This document shows, piece by piece, positions 7,059 through 17,427 of a stretch of 64,000 bases of DNA (the stretch's first letter is position 1; each line of letters begins with the position of its first letter). The notes beneath the pieces were generated by a model that was given only the letters and a program-made list of their open reading frames with translations, was not told the origin of the DNA and searched no databases. The stretch comes from Novosphingobium sp. (GTDB lineage: Bacteria > Pseudomonadota > Alphaproteobacteria > Sphingomonadales > Sphingomonadaceae). The translations under genes were made by a program, and so were the position numbers. Location of the stretch: positions 1-64,000 of the forward strand of contig NZ_JAHEBV010000001.1 of NCBI RefSeq assembly GCF_024642085.1, written 5' to 3'.

Positions 7059-7370
7059 ATGGCATCGACCCTTTCAGGAAGCCCTGCGGACTGCGTGCAA
7101 AGCGATGCAGCCGCCGAGCGGGCACCAAATCCCCGGCGTCATTATTCCGGTCCGGAAGATCTGATGGATGACGTTGAACTGGACCGCGGCGCGCGCGAAC
7201 AGCTCCTCCTGCAATGGAAGGACGAGGTCAACGCCGAGCTTGCCGCAGAAGCTGAAGGGATGAGCGCATCCGATCCCATCCGTGCCGAGGCAGAAGCGCG
7301 CCTGGCCAGCGAGGCAAGGCGGGTGTCGGACGCGCTAGCTGCGCTTCAGGCTGAACGTTCCAGCATCTGA
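7059..7370 (+). CDS. small acidic helical protein, unknown
   Basis: This 103-residue protein has a clear TAGGAGAACTTTA ribosome binding site. The N-terminal 30 residues are polar and look disordered (HYSGPEDLMDD). Residues 45-103 are acidic, Ala/Glu-rich and helical, possibly coiled coil (EVNAELAAEAEGM, LASEARRVSDALAALQAE). It is the last gene before a Rho-independent terminator, so it probably closes the EcfG-dependent operon. No family is recognised. Confidence 0.78.
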   Translation: MASTLSGSPADCVQSDAAAERAPNPRRHYSGPEDLMDDVELDRGAREQLLLQWKDEVNAELAAEAEGMSASDPIRAEAEARLASEARRVSDALAALQAERSSI

Positions 7371-7390
7371 AGCGCGATCAGCACTTATCG

Positions 7391-7422
7391 AAAACGCCCG
7401 GTCGGTTGGCCGGGCGTTTTTT
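7391..7422 (+). terminator. Rho-independent terminator of small stress operon
   Basis: The arms AAAACGCCCGG (7391-7401) and CCGGGCGTTTT (7410-7420) run into a T6 tract, 20 nt after the stop at 7370. It is a classic intrinsic terminator, possibly bidirectional. Confidence 0.9.
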
Positions 7423-7442
7423 CGCGTCTGGCAAAACGGGTG

Positions 7443-7482
7443 AAAAAATTGAGGCCTCCGGCACAAAGTGCAGGAGGCCTCT
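7443..7482 (-). terminator. Rho-independent terminator downstream of acs
   Basis: The arms GAGGCCTCC (7451-7459) and GGAGGCCTC (7473-7481) enclose an inner GCAC/GTGC stem with loop AAA. On the minus strand the hairpin is followed by AATTTTTT (7450-7443), so it ends leftward transcripts coming from acs. The remaining 7483-7696 stretch holds no gene that I can support. Confidence 0.8.
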
Positions 7483-7696
7483 AAACGCACCGCCGGCTGG
7501 GTTCGGGGGGAGGGGGATCGCCAGCTGGTGTTACTGACAGAACCCGTCCACGGCCATTTGGTTCCAGCCAGACGAGAAACAAACCAATTTTTTTGCGATC
7601 TTGGCCAAGGCTGCTTTTAAGACGCTGATCTGCATCGCTTTAAAAAAGAGGCTTTGTCCGGGTCGGGCGATGCCAAGCGCGCAACGTGAGACCGGC

Positions 7697-9637
<1,941 letters not shown>

Positions 9638-9703
9638 TGTCGCGCTTCCTCTCAAACCGGTCATTTGCGTGCAGTCTGTCGGCTGGCGCCGCGCCGCGCA
9701 AGC

Positions 9704-11083
9704 CTAGAAGGTCGCGGTCTGCAAGATCGGCAAAGACTCGTCCAGCGACGTGGCGATGATCCCCACCATGTCGTCGATCTGGCTGCGTTCGATGATCAGG
9801 GGTGGGCACATTACGATGGTATCGCGGATGCCGCGCACCATCAGGCCGTTTGCGATGCAGCGATCGCGCACAACCGGGCCGGCATTGCCTTCGGCCCCGC
9901 CCCAGCGCGCGTTGGTGCCAGGCTCCGCCACGATTTCGACCGCGCCAAGCAGGCCGATGGAGCGCGTTTCGCCGACCAGCGGATGGCCGCCGAGCCGCTT
10001 CAGCGCCGCGGCCAGATAGGGGCCAACGTCGTCCCTGACCCGGCCCGGCAGATTCTCGCGCTCCATGATCTCGATGTTGCGCAGCGCCACTGCGGCGGCG
10101 ACGGGGTGGCCCGAATAGGTGAAGCCGTGGACGAAATCGCCCCCGGTTTTAAGCACGTCGACGATATCGCTCGACACGGCATTGGCGCTGATCGGGAGGT
10201 AACCCGATGACAGGCCCTTGGCCATCGACACAATGTCAGGGGTGAAGCCCAGCGTCTGATGGCCAAACCATTCGCCGGTGCGGCCAAACCCGGTGATCAC
10301 CTCGTCCGCCACCAGCAGGATGCCGTATTTGCGGCAGATCGCCTCAACCGCTTGCCAGTAGCCCGGTGGCGGGATGATCACGCCGCCCGCGCCCTGCGCA
10401 GGTTCACCGATGAAGGCGGCGACATTTTCAGGGCCGACAGCCAGGATGCGTTCTTCGATGGAAGCGGCGCAGTCCTGCCCGAACTGGACCGGGTCCTGGC
10501 CAAAGCCTTCGCCGAACCAGTAAGGCTGGCGGACATGCTCAACCCCCGGCACCGGCAGATCGCCCTGCGCGTGCATACCCTTCATCCCGCCCAGGCTGAC
10601 CCCCGCCACTGTGCTGCCGTGGTAGGCGTTCCAGCGGCTGATGAAGACCTTGCGCTTGGGCTCGCCCTTCAGCTTCCAGTAGTGGCGCACCATGCGGAAC
10701 ACGGTGTCGTTGGCTTCGCTGCCCGATGCATTGAAGAAAACGTGTTGCAGCTTGCCGCCGGTCAGGCTGGCGATCTTGGCGGCTAGCTGGACCGTGGGCG
10801 GAGTGACTGTCTTGAAAAAAGTATTGTAGAACGGCAGTTCCATCATCTGCTCGTAAGCAACGTCGGCCAGTTCCTTGCGGCCATAGCCGACATTGACGCA
10901 CCACAGCCCGGCCATGCCATCAAGGATGCGGTTGCCGTCGCCGTCGTGAATGTAGCAGCCTTCGGCATGGGTAATGATGCGGCTGCCGCCCATGTCCGCG
11001 ATCAGCTTGTAATCCTGCTGGGCGGGAAGGTGGTGCGCAACATCAAGGCGCTTCAATTCGGCGATATCGTAATTGCGGGGCAT
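9704..11083 (-). CDS. spuC: putrescine-pyruvate type class III aminotransferase
   Basis: This 459-residue PLP enzyme has the substrate-pocket segment GLWCVNVGYG (about 60-68), the phosphate-binding GSEAND (121-126), D260 contacting the PLP ring nitrogen (VADEV) and the Schiff-base K289 (SMAKGLSSGY). It resembles SpuC, which transfers the amino group of putrescine or other polyamines to pyruvate to give 4-aminobutanal. Placement next to PuuD and the PotFGHI importer supports a polyamine substrate. Related omega-aminotransferases for beta-alanine or taurine have similar motifs, so the exact substrate is inferred. Confidence 0.85.
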   Translation of the reverse strand: MPRNYDIAELKRLDVAHHLPAQQDYKLIADMGGSRIITHAEGCYIHDGDGNRILDGMAGLWCVNVGYGRKELADVAYEQMMELPFYNTFFKTVTPPTVQLAAKIASLTGGKLQHVFFNASGSEANDTVFRMVRHYWKLKGEPKRKVFISRWNAYHGSTVAGVSLGGMKGMHAQGDLPVPGVEHVRQPYWFGEGFGQDPVQFGQDCAASIEERILAVGPENVAAFIGEPAQGAGGVIIPPPGYWQAVEAICRKYGILLVADEVITGFGRTGEWFGHQTLGFTPDIVSMAKGLSSGYLPISANAVSSDIVDVLKTGGDFVHGFTYSGHPVAAAVALRNIEIMERENLPGRVRDDVGPYLAAALKRLGGHPLVGETRSIGLLGAVEIVAEPGTNARWGGAEGNAGPVVRDRCIANGLMVRGIRDTIVMCPPLIIERSQIDDMVGIIATSLDESLPILQTATF

Positions 11084-11190
11084 GTCTGGGTACTCCCTGA
11101 AAAGGTTATCGATCGGCGGGATGGGCGCCGATCGTCAGGGAGAGAAGCCGATCCTTGCCAGAAACCGGTTGGTGCGGGTGACGCGCCTGT

Positions 11191-11931
11191 TCATGCCTCA
11201 CCCCTAAGCGCTTTGCCCAGCAGATGGAAGTAGGCGGCGCTGTCGGGATTGCTGTCGGCGTCCCATTCCGGGTGCCACTGCACCGCGACAAGCGGTGCGC
11301 CGTTGGGCCTGGCGGAGTAGGCTTCGACCAATCCGTCGGGCGCGGTTGCTTCGGTGACAAGGCCGGGGGCTAGCCTTCCGATCCCCTGATAATGAACCGA
11401 GTTGACGGTAGCATCGGCTTTGCCAAGGGCGCGGGCGATCATCCCGCCCTCGCTCAGGTGGACCGGGTGAAGGTGATCGAACATCGCGTCAAACGCTGCG
11501 CCATCGGGGGCATGGTGCCGGATCAGATCGTCATTGGCCGACGTATCGCGGCGCAAGGTGCCGCCCAGCGCCACATTGATTTCCTGAAATCCTCGGCAAA
11601 TCCCGAAAACCGGGCGGGCCAGGTCGATCATCCGCCCGACAAGGTCCAGCGCAATTTCATCCCGCCCCGGATCGAACGGGCCTTCGCCCCCATCATCTTC
11701 GTAACGCACGGGTTCGACGTTCGATGGACTGCCGGTAAGCAGAATCCCGTCCAGCCGCGGGGCGATTTCAGCCGCGCTCATCAGATCGGCAAGCGACGGC
11801 ACAATCAGTGCAGCGACATCGGCGTGGCGCATCGCGGCACGGATGTACCGTTCCATGACTGCCTGGGCTGGCTCGGTCCCGACCTGGCGGGTGCAGGCGA
11901 TCACGCCCAGGACAGGGCGCGCGGCGGCCAT
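11191..11931 (-). CDS. puuD: gamma-glutamyl-gamma-aminobutyrate hydrolase, class I GATase fold
   Basis: This 246-residue protein has the GATase nucleophile elbow FGICRGFQEINV (Cys 112) and the His-x-Glu pair in VQWHPEW (H220, E222). In the Puu pathway this family hydrolyses gamma-glutamyl-GABA to glutamate and GABA. It lies 1 nt after the transporter ATPase gene on the same strand, so it is in the same operon. The spacing to the aminotransferase downstream is about 107 nt. Confidence 0.9.
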   Translation of the reverse strand: MAAARPVLGVIACTRQVGTEPAQAVMERYIRAAMRHADVAALIVPSLADLMSAAEIAPRLDGILLTGSPSNVEPVRYEDDGGEGPFDPGRDEIALDLVGRMIDLARPVFGICRGFQEINVALGGTLRRDTSANDDLIRHHAPDGAAFDAMFDHLHPVHLSEGGMIARALGKADATVNSVHYQGIGRLAPGLVTEATAPDGLVEAYSARPNGAPLVAVQWHPEWDADSNPDSAAYFHLLGKALRGEA

Positions 11932-11932
11932 G

Positions 11933-13063
11933 TCAGTTCAGCAGGACTACCGGGCTGTCGGCGCGCCAATGCATCGAAACGCGGTCATCCCAGGTGAAGT
12001 GTTCCTGATCGCGGCGCGACAGGTTAGGGCGCGACACGCGGATCATCGGTCCGCCATCCAGCTTGATTTCATACAAGGTGATGTCGCCCAGATAGCTCAT
12101 CCCCTTGATCTGCCCGCGTGCCAGATTGTAGCCATCGGGGGCATCCTGCGCAGCGGCGCGGATCGCCTTTCCTTCGCCCGGAACGTGGAGGTAGATTTTT
12201 TCGGGGCGCAGCGCGATCCACACATCGGCGCCGTGCGGGCCGGTGACCCCGTGGTTAAGGTAGACCCGGCCCAGCCCGGGGCAATCGACCGCCGCCTTGT
12301 CTGCCTCGTCCAGGGTCAGCTTGCCTTCGAACAGGTTCACCGATCCCACAAAGTCGGCAACAAACCGGTTGGCGGGATATTCGTACAAGTCAGACGGCGC
12401 GGCCAGCTGCGCGACTTCACCCTTGTTGATCACCGCGATACGGCCTGCCATCGACAGCGCCTCGTCCTGATCGTGCGTGACAGTGACGAAGGTGATCCCG
12501 ACCTGGTCCTGCAGCTCGGACAGTTCGAATTGCATCTGCGCGCGCAGCTTGGCGTCCAGCGCGGAGAGCGGCTCATCCAACAGCAGCACCTTTGGCCGCA
12601 TTACCAGGCTGCGGGCGAGCGCCACGCGCTGGCGTTGGCCGCCCGACATCTGATCGGGCATCCGGTCTGCAAAGCCGTGCAGCTTGACCAGTTCGAGTGC
12701 CTCGCGCACCCGCTCGTCTCGCTCGGCCCGGCCGGTGCCTGCGATTTTGAGGCCATAGCCGACATTGTCCGCCACGCTCATGTGCGGGAACACGGCATAG
12801 GACTGGAACACCATGTTGACCGGGCGCTTGTTGGGCGGGATCCCGGCCATGTCCTGCCCGTCGATCAGGATCTGGCCTTCGGTCGGCAATTCAAACCCGG
12901 CGATCATGCGCAGCAAGGTGGTCTTGCCGCAGCCCGAAGGGCCAAGCAGCACAAAAAACTCGCCCGCCAGGATATCCAGGCTGACATTGTCGACCGCAGT
13001 CACCTTGCCAAAGCGCTTGGTCACGTTGCGGATCTGGATGATCGGCTGGGCTGGATCAGGCAT
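11933..13063 (-). CDS. potG: polyamine ABC transporter ATP-binding protein
   Basis: This protein of about 376 residues powers a polyamine importer at the inner membrane. Walker A GPSGCGKTT is near 41-49, the signature LSGGQ-equivalent MSGGQRQRV near 139-147 and Walker B VLLLDEP near 159-165, followed by a C-terminal TOBE-like domain. The ATG at 13063 shares one base with the stop of the permease gene before it, and a TTG one codon earlier is not needed. Four transporter genes are contiguous in the order binding protein, two permeases, ATPase. Confidence 0.93.
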   Translation of the reverse strand: MPDPAQPIIQIRNVTKRFGKVTAVDNVSLDILAGEFFVLLGPSGCGKTTLLRMIAGFELPTEGQILIDGQDMAGIPPNKRPVNMVFQSYAVFPHMSVADNVGYGLKIAGTGRAERDERVREALELVKLHGFADRMPDQMSGGQRQRVALARSLVMRPKVLLLDEPLSALDAKLRAQMQFELSELQDQVGITFVTVTHDQDEALSMAGRIAVINKGEVAQLAAPSDLYEYPANRFVADFVGSVNLFEGKLTLDEADKAAVDCPGLGRVYLNHGVTGPHGADVWIALRPEKIYLHVPGEGKAIRAAAQDAPDGYNLARGQIKGMSYLGDITLYEIKLDGGPMIRVSRPNLSRRDQEHFTWDDRVSMHWRADSPVVLLN

Positions 13064-13905
13064 CAATGGGCGTCCGCTATAGCCTTTACGCCCTGCAATT
13101 TCAGTGCAACGGCGGTCAGGGCGATGGTCAAAAGGATCAGGATGGTCGAAGCGGCGTTGACTTCCGGTGTGACCGAAAAACGGACCATCGAATAGACCTT
13201 GACCGGGAAGGTCACGGTGTCAGGCCCGCTGGTGAAGAAAGTGATGACGAAATCATCGAGGCTGAGGGTGAAAGCCAGCAGCGCGCCTGCGATCAGCCCC
13301 GGCTTCATGTGCGGCAGCAGGATGTCGCGGAAGGTGGCCCATTCGCTGGCGCCCAGGTCCTTCGCCGCTTCCTCCTGTTCGCGGTTAAAGCTGGCCATGC
13401 GGCTGCGCACCACCAGCGCGACGAAGGGAAAACAGAAGGTGATGTGGGCGATGGTGATCGCCGAAAGGTTGAGCGGCCAGGGCAGGCCGACCGGCCACTG
13501 CACCTTGGCAAAGAAGATCAGCATGGCAACGCCCATGCAGATTTCGGGAACAATGATTGGCAAGGACAAGGCCCCTTCAACCGCACCCTTGAACGGGAAG
13601 CGGAAGCGCCACAGCATAAGGCCAGCCATCGCGCCCAGAACCACGCTGAACACGGTCGCCAATGCAGCGATGGTCAGCGAATTGACCAGCGCTTCGATCA
13701 ATCCGTCGTTGTTGAGCGCTTTTTCGTAGTATTTGAGCGTGAAGCCCCGCCACACGACATTGCGTTTGGAATCGTTGAAGCTGAACACCATCAGCACCAG
13801 CAGCGGGGCGTAGAGGAACACCATAACCCCCGCGATCCACAGCCGCATCCACGCCTTGCGCGTGTATTCCAGCGGAGCGACCGGGCGGCGGCTGAGCAAG
13901 GCCAT
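13063..13905 (-). CDS. potI: polyamine ABC transporter permease (PotI-like)
   Basis: This 280-residue protein has about six membrane helices and the permease EAA loop with the pattern EAAKDLGASEWATFRDILLP near residues 178-197, which docks on the ATPase. It belongs to the PotC/PotI permease group. Start and stop overlap its neighbours by one base (TGATG), indicating translational coupling with the other permease and the ATPase. Confidence 0.92.
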   Translation of the reverse strand: MALLSRRPVAPLEYTRKAWMRLWIAGVMVFLYAPLLVLMVFSFNDSKRNVVWRGFTLKYYEKALNNDGLIEALVNSLTIAALATVFSVVLGAMAGLMLWRFRFPFKGAVEGALSLPIIVPEICMGVAMLIFFAKVQWPVGLPWPLNLSAITIAHITFCFPFVALVVRSRMASFNREQEEAAKDLGASEWATFRDILLPHMKPGLIAGALLAFTLSLDDFVITFFTSGPDTVTFPVKVYSMVRFSVTPEVNAASTILILLTIALTAVALKLQGVKAIADAH

Positions 13906-14816
13906 CAGTGGACCTGCGCCGGTTTGCGTCTGCCGCGAAGCGATTGCAGCGCAACAAGCGCAAACATCGCATAGATCAGCATGAACGACAGCGCTGCGCC
14001 AAATGGCCAGTCGTTTGCCCTTTTGAACTGGCGTTCGATCACATTGGCGATCATCTGGCTATCGGTTCCCCCCATCAGGTCGGGGGTCAGATAAGCGCCC
14101 AGGGCAGGGATCAGCGTGATCATTATCCCGGCAAAGATGCCCGGCGCCGCCAGCGGCATGACGATACGCGACAAGGTGCGCAAATGACCCGCGCCCAGAT
14201 CGAGGCTCGCCTCGATCAGCGAGCGGTCAAGCCGGTCAAGCGCGGAATAAAGCGGCAGAACCATGAAGGGCAGGTGGACATAGACCAGCCCCAGCACCAC
14301 CGCGAAATTGTTGTAAAGCAGCTGGACCGGGGTCCACACCTCAAGCGGCTGGAGCCCGACCAGCGTGCGCAGCCAGCTTGCCGATCCCCACAGCGCGCCC
14401 AGCGCCTTGTTGGCATAACCGTTCCCGCCCAGCACCGTCATCAGCGCATAGGTGCGGATGAGGAGGTTGGTCCAGAATGGTAGCATCACTCCCAAAAGCA
14501 GCCAGGGGCGCCACTTGTCTGACGCAAAGGTGATTGCCATCGCTACAGGGAACCCGACGATCAGGCAGATCAGCGTGACCAGCGCCGCGACCGCCAGGCT
14601 TTTGAAGAAGATCGACAGGTAGAGAGCTTCGATCGCGCGCTTGTAATTGTGCAGCGTGCCCGAAATGACGATGTCAGCTGCGCCCGAGTTCTCGCCAAAA
14701 CTGTAAGCCCAGACAATCGCCATCGGCACGATGAAAAACAGCGCCAGCCACAGGATCGGCGCCCCCGCGATTGCGGCGAAGGGGCGCTTGTGTTCCTGCC
14801 AGTTTTGCAGCGACAT
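13905..14816 (-). CDS. potH: polyamine ABC transporter permease (PotH-like)
   Basis: This 303-residue inner-membrane permease belongs to the PotB/PotH group, with about six helices and an EAA loop (EASLDLGAGHLRTLSRIVMP) in the second half. It begins 9 nt after the binding-protein gene and ends overlapping the second permease by one base. Together the pair forms the translocation channel. Confidence 0.92.
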   Translation of the reverse strand: MSLQNWQEHKRPFAAIAGAPILWLALFFIVPMAIVWAYSFGENSGAADIVISGTLHNYKRAIEALYLSIFFKSLAVAALVTLICLIVGFPVAMAITFASDKWRPWLLLGVMLPFWTNLLIRTYALMTVLGGNGYANKALGALWGSASWLRTLVGLQPLEVWTPVQLLYNNFAVVLGLVYVHLPFMVLPLYSALDRLDRSLIEASLDLGAGHLRTLSRIVMPLAAPGIFAGIMITLIPALGAYLTPDLMGGTDSQMIANVIERQFKRANDWPFGAALSFMLIYAMFALVALQSLRGRRKPAQVH

Positions 14817-14825
14817 GGGTTTGGC

Positions 14826-15950
14826 CTAGCTGGCGCGGACCCGGGTAAAGGCCTCTTCATAAAGTGGCTGCATGTCGGGCCGGTACTTGGCGTATTCGCA
14901 CTTGGCGAGCTGGTCTGCTGATGGGAAGATCACCGGATTGTTCTTGTAGTCATCCGGCATCAGCGCTTTCGCCGCGGCATTGGGAGTAGGATAAAGGATC
15001 GTTTCGGTGATCTTCTTGTCGACTTCTGCGTCGAGCAGATAGTTGATCAGCGCATGGGCGTTCTTGGGATGCGGCGCGCCTTTGGGAATGCACAGTGTGT
15101 CGGAATTGAGCTGGCTGCCCTCTTTGGGCAGGACGAAGTCAATATCCTCATCCTCGGCCATGATCTGGGCGATGTCGCCGTTGTATTCCAGCACCAGATC
15201 GACCTCGCCCTTCAGCAGCAGGTCCTGGCCGTTATCTTCATGGAAGGCCTTGATGAAGGGCTTCTGCTTTTCCATCAAAGCCGAAATCGTCTGGATATCT
15301 GCCGGGGTCAGAGCGTTGACCGATTTGCCCAGATATTTGCCGTAAAGGCGGAACATGTCGCCGGCTTCGGACAGCACGGCGATGCGGCCCTTGTATTCGT
15401 CGCTGTCGAACAGCACCTTCCAGCTGTCGGGCTTGGCTTTCACTTTCGACTTGCGATAGCCGATCCCCAGCGTCAGCCAGGTATAGGGCATCGAGAACTT
15501 GCGGCCCGGATCGTAAGCGACATCGATAAAGCTTTGATCGATGTTCTTCATGTTGGGGATCTGCGCATGATCAAGCGGCACGATCATGTCGGCCGCGCTC
15601 ATCCGTTCGACGAAATCGTTAGACGGGACAATCACGTCATAGCCCGGATTGCCGGCGCGCAGTTTGGCGAACAATTCATCGTTGCTGGCAAACAGCGTCA
15701 TGTTGACGTCGATTCCGCTGGCGCCCTTGAAATCGCCCAGCGTGGTTTCACCGATGTAGGTATCCCAATTGTAGAAGTTAAGCTTGGGCTCTTCCCCTGT
15801 CGCGGCGATCTTGCCGGCCGCGCCGCTTTCGGTCTTGCCGCATCCGGCCAGGCCCGCAAAGCTGATCCCGACCGCGGCTACGCCCATTGACTGGAGGAGC
15901 GAGCGGCGGCCCATGCGTAGGCTGCTGCTGCTGCGTTTGATGTCGGTCAT
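14826..15950 (-). CDS. potF: polyamine-binding periplasmic protein, Tat-type signal
   Basis: This 374-residue extracellular binding protein of the PotD/PotF family carries a twin-arginine signal (GRRSLLQS near 14-21) followed by a hydrophobic stretch and a possible lipobox LAGC near 34-37, so it may be a Tat-exported lipoprotein. The mature part has the family opening LNFYNWDTYIG. The ATG follows a GGGGTGAGTC ribosome binding site. It opens the transporter part of the operon, 88 nt downstream of a glutamine-synthetase-like gene. Putrescine or spermidine preference cannot be read directly. Confidence 0.92.
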   Translation of the reverse strand: MTDIKRSSSSLRMGRRSLLQSMGVAAVGISFAGLAGCGKTESGAAGKIAATGEEPKLNFYNWDTYIGETTLGDFKGASGIDVNMTLFASNDELFAKLRAGNPGYDVIVPSNDFVERMSAADMIVPLDHAQIPNMKNIDQSFIDVAYDPGRKFSMPYTWLTLGIGYRKSKVKAKPDSWKVLFDSDEYKGRIAVLSEAGDMFRLYGKYLGKSVNALTPADIQTISALMEKQKPFIKAFHEDNGQDLLLKGEVDLVLEYNGDIAQIMAEDEDIDFVLPKEGSQLNSDTLCIPKGAPHPKNAHALINYLLDAEVDKKITETILYPTPNAAAKALMPDDYKNNPVIFPSADQLAKCEYAKYRPDMQPLYEEAFTRVRAS

Positions 15951-16038
15951 GACTCACCCCTTCGCCCATGTTGCACTGCGACACGATGCTACCCGTGATT
16001 GGGCGCGCCGCAAGGGGGTAATTTGGCTAGTGCGGGGC

Positions 16039-17427
16039 TCACGCATTGCGCAGATACCAGGTGAAGTCGATTTCCGGCACTTCGGCCATGAACCGGGCCA
16101 TTTCGACGCCTTTGACCACGGCATAATTGCGCACGAAGCGCGCGCCCAGATAGCGTTTCATCAGCTCCGACTGCTCGAACGCCTCGATCGCCGCGCCCCA
16201 GTGGTTGGGCAGGCGGACTTTGGCTTCTTCTGCCTCATAGCCGTTGCCGACCACGGCCGGGCCGGGATCGGTCTGCTGGCGCATCCCTTCACACATTGCC
16301 GCCAGTACCGCGGCCATCGCCAGATAGGGGTTGGCATCGGCCCCGCAGACGCGGTGCTCGACGTGGCGCGAGGCGGGCGATCCGGCGGGAACCCGCAGGC
16401 TGACCGTGCGGTTGTTGACCCCCCAGGTCGGCGCCACCGGGGCATAGGAATTGGCCTTGAAGCGGCGGTACGAATTGGCGTTGGGGGCAAACACCGCCAT
16501 CGAATCCGCCAGCGCCGCCTTCATCCCGCCGATCGCGTGGCGCAGCAGCGGCGTGCCGGCGGGATCCTCGCTGGCGAAGGCGTTCTTGCCGCCCGCGTCG
16601 TTCATGGAGATGTGCAGGTGCATGCCGCTGCCCGCCGCCTCGGCAAAAGGCTTGGCCATGAAGGTTGCTTCCAGGCCGTGCTTGACCGCCACGCCTTTGA
16701 CCACGCGCTTGTACATGATCGCATCGTCGGTGGCGCGAAGGGCGTCGGCCTTGTGGCGCAGGGTGAACTCGAACTGGCCTGGGGCATATTCGGAGATCCC
16801 GCTTTCCAGCGGCAGGTTCTGCGCATCGCAAGCGGCGTACAGATCGTCGAAGAACGGTTTGAAATCTTCCATTTCGCGCAGCCCGTAGACCTGGATATCG
16901 CTGGAACGATGACCGGTGACCGCACTTTTGGCAGGGACCGGGCGGCCATGTGAAATGTCGACCAGATAGAACTCCAGCTCAACCGCGACCACGGGGGTCA
17001 GCCCGTCGTTTTCCAGCTCGTCGATCACCGCGCCAAGGACGTGGCGGGGATCAAGATCGCTGGGCGTTCCGTCCAGCTCGTAAAAGCTGGTCAGGAACTG
17101 GGCGGCGCCGTCCCCCAGCCAAGGCGCGCGCACCAGCGTTCCCGGGACGGGATAGACATAGCGGTCGGCATCGCCGTCTTCCCAGACCAGCCCGGTCTCC
17201 TCGGTGTCGCGTCCGACGATATCGACCACCAGCACCGATCCGGGCAGGAAACGGCCGCTTTCGTAGACCGCGATAACCTCGTGCGCGCGCAGCCGCTTGC
17301 CGCGCGGGACGCCGCACATGTTGGTAAAGATGATGTCGATCGCGTCGATATCCGGATTAGCGGCGAAAAAGGCGCGAGCTTCTTGCGCGGAGGCGCGATG
17401 GTTTGAACTGCGGGGCGGCTTGGTCAT
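16039..17427 (-). CDS. puuA: glutamine-synthetase-like gamma-glutamylpolyamine synthetase (copy 1)
   Basis: This 462-residue protein belongs to the type I glutamine synthetase superfamily, with metal/ATP-site segments such as VELEFYLVD, GSGMHLHIS and the C-terminal RVCGADANPYLAMAAVLAA. In polyamine clusters these enzymes ligate glutamate to putrescine or other amines rather than to ammonia. The ATG at 17427 overlaps the preceding aminotransferase stop by four bases (ATGA). It shares family features but differs clearly from the copy at 20049-21398, suggesting a different amine substrate. Confidence 0.85.
   Translation of the reverse strand: MTKPPRSSNHRASAQEARAFFAANPDIDAIDIIFTNMCGVPRGKRLRAHEVIAVYESGRFLPGSVLVVDIVGRDTEETGLVWEDGDADRYVYPVPGTLVRAPWLGDGAAQFLTSFYELDGTPSDLDPRHVLGAVIDELENDGLTPVVAVELEFYLVDISHGRPVPAKSAVTGHRSSDIQVYGLREMEDFKPFFDDLYAACDAQNLPLESGISEYAPGQFEFTLRHKADALRATDDAIMYKRVVKGVAVKHGLEATFMAKPFAEAAGSGMHLHISMNDAGGKNAFASEDPAGTPLLRHAIGGMKAALADSMAVFAPNANSYRRFKANSYAPVAPTWGVNNRTVSLRVPAGSPASRHVEHRVCGADANPYLAMAAVLAAMCEGMRQQTDPGPAVVGNGYEAEEAKVRLPNHWGAAIEAFEQSELMKRYLGARFVRNYAVVKGVEMARFMAEVPEIDFTWYLRNA

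Noticed and set aside
11843..13195. A 450-codon plus-strand open frame opposite puuD and potG
   Set aside because: It is antisense to a gene with Walker A, signature and Walker B motifs; its own translation has no recognisable domain.
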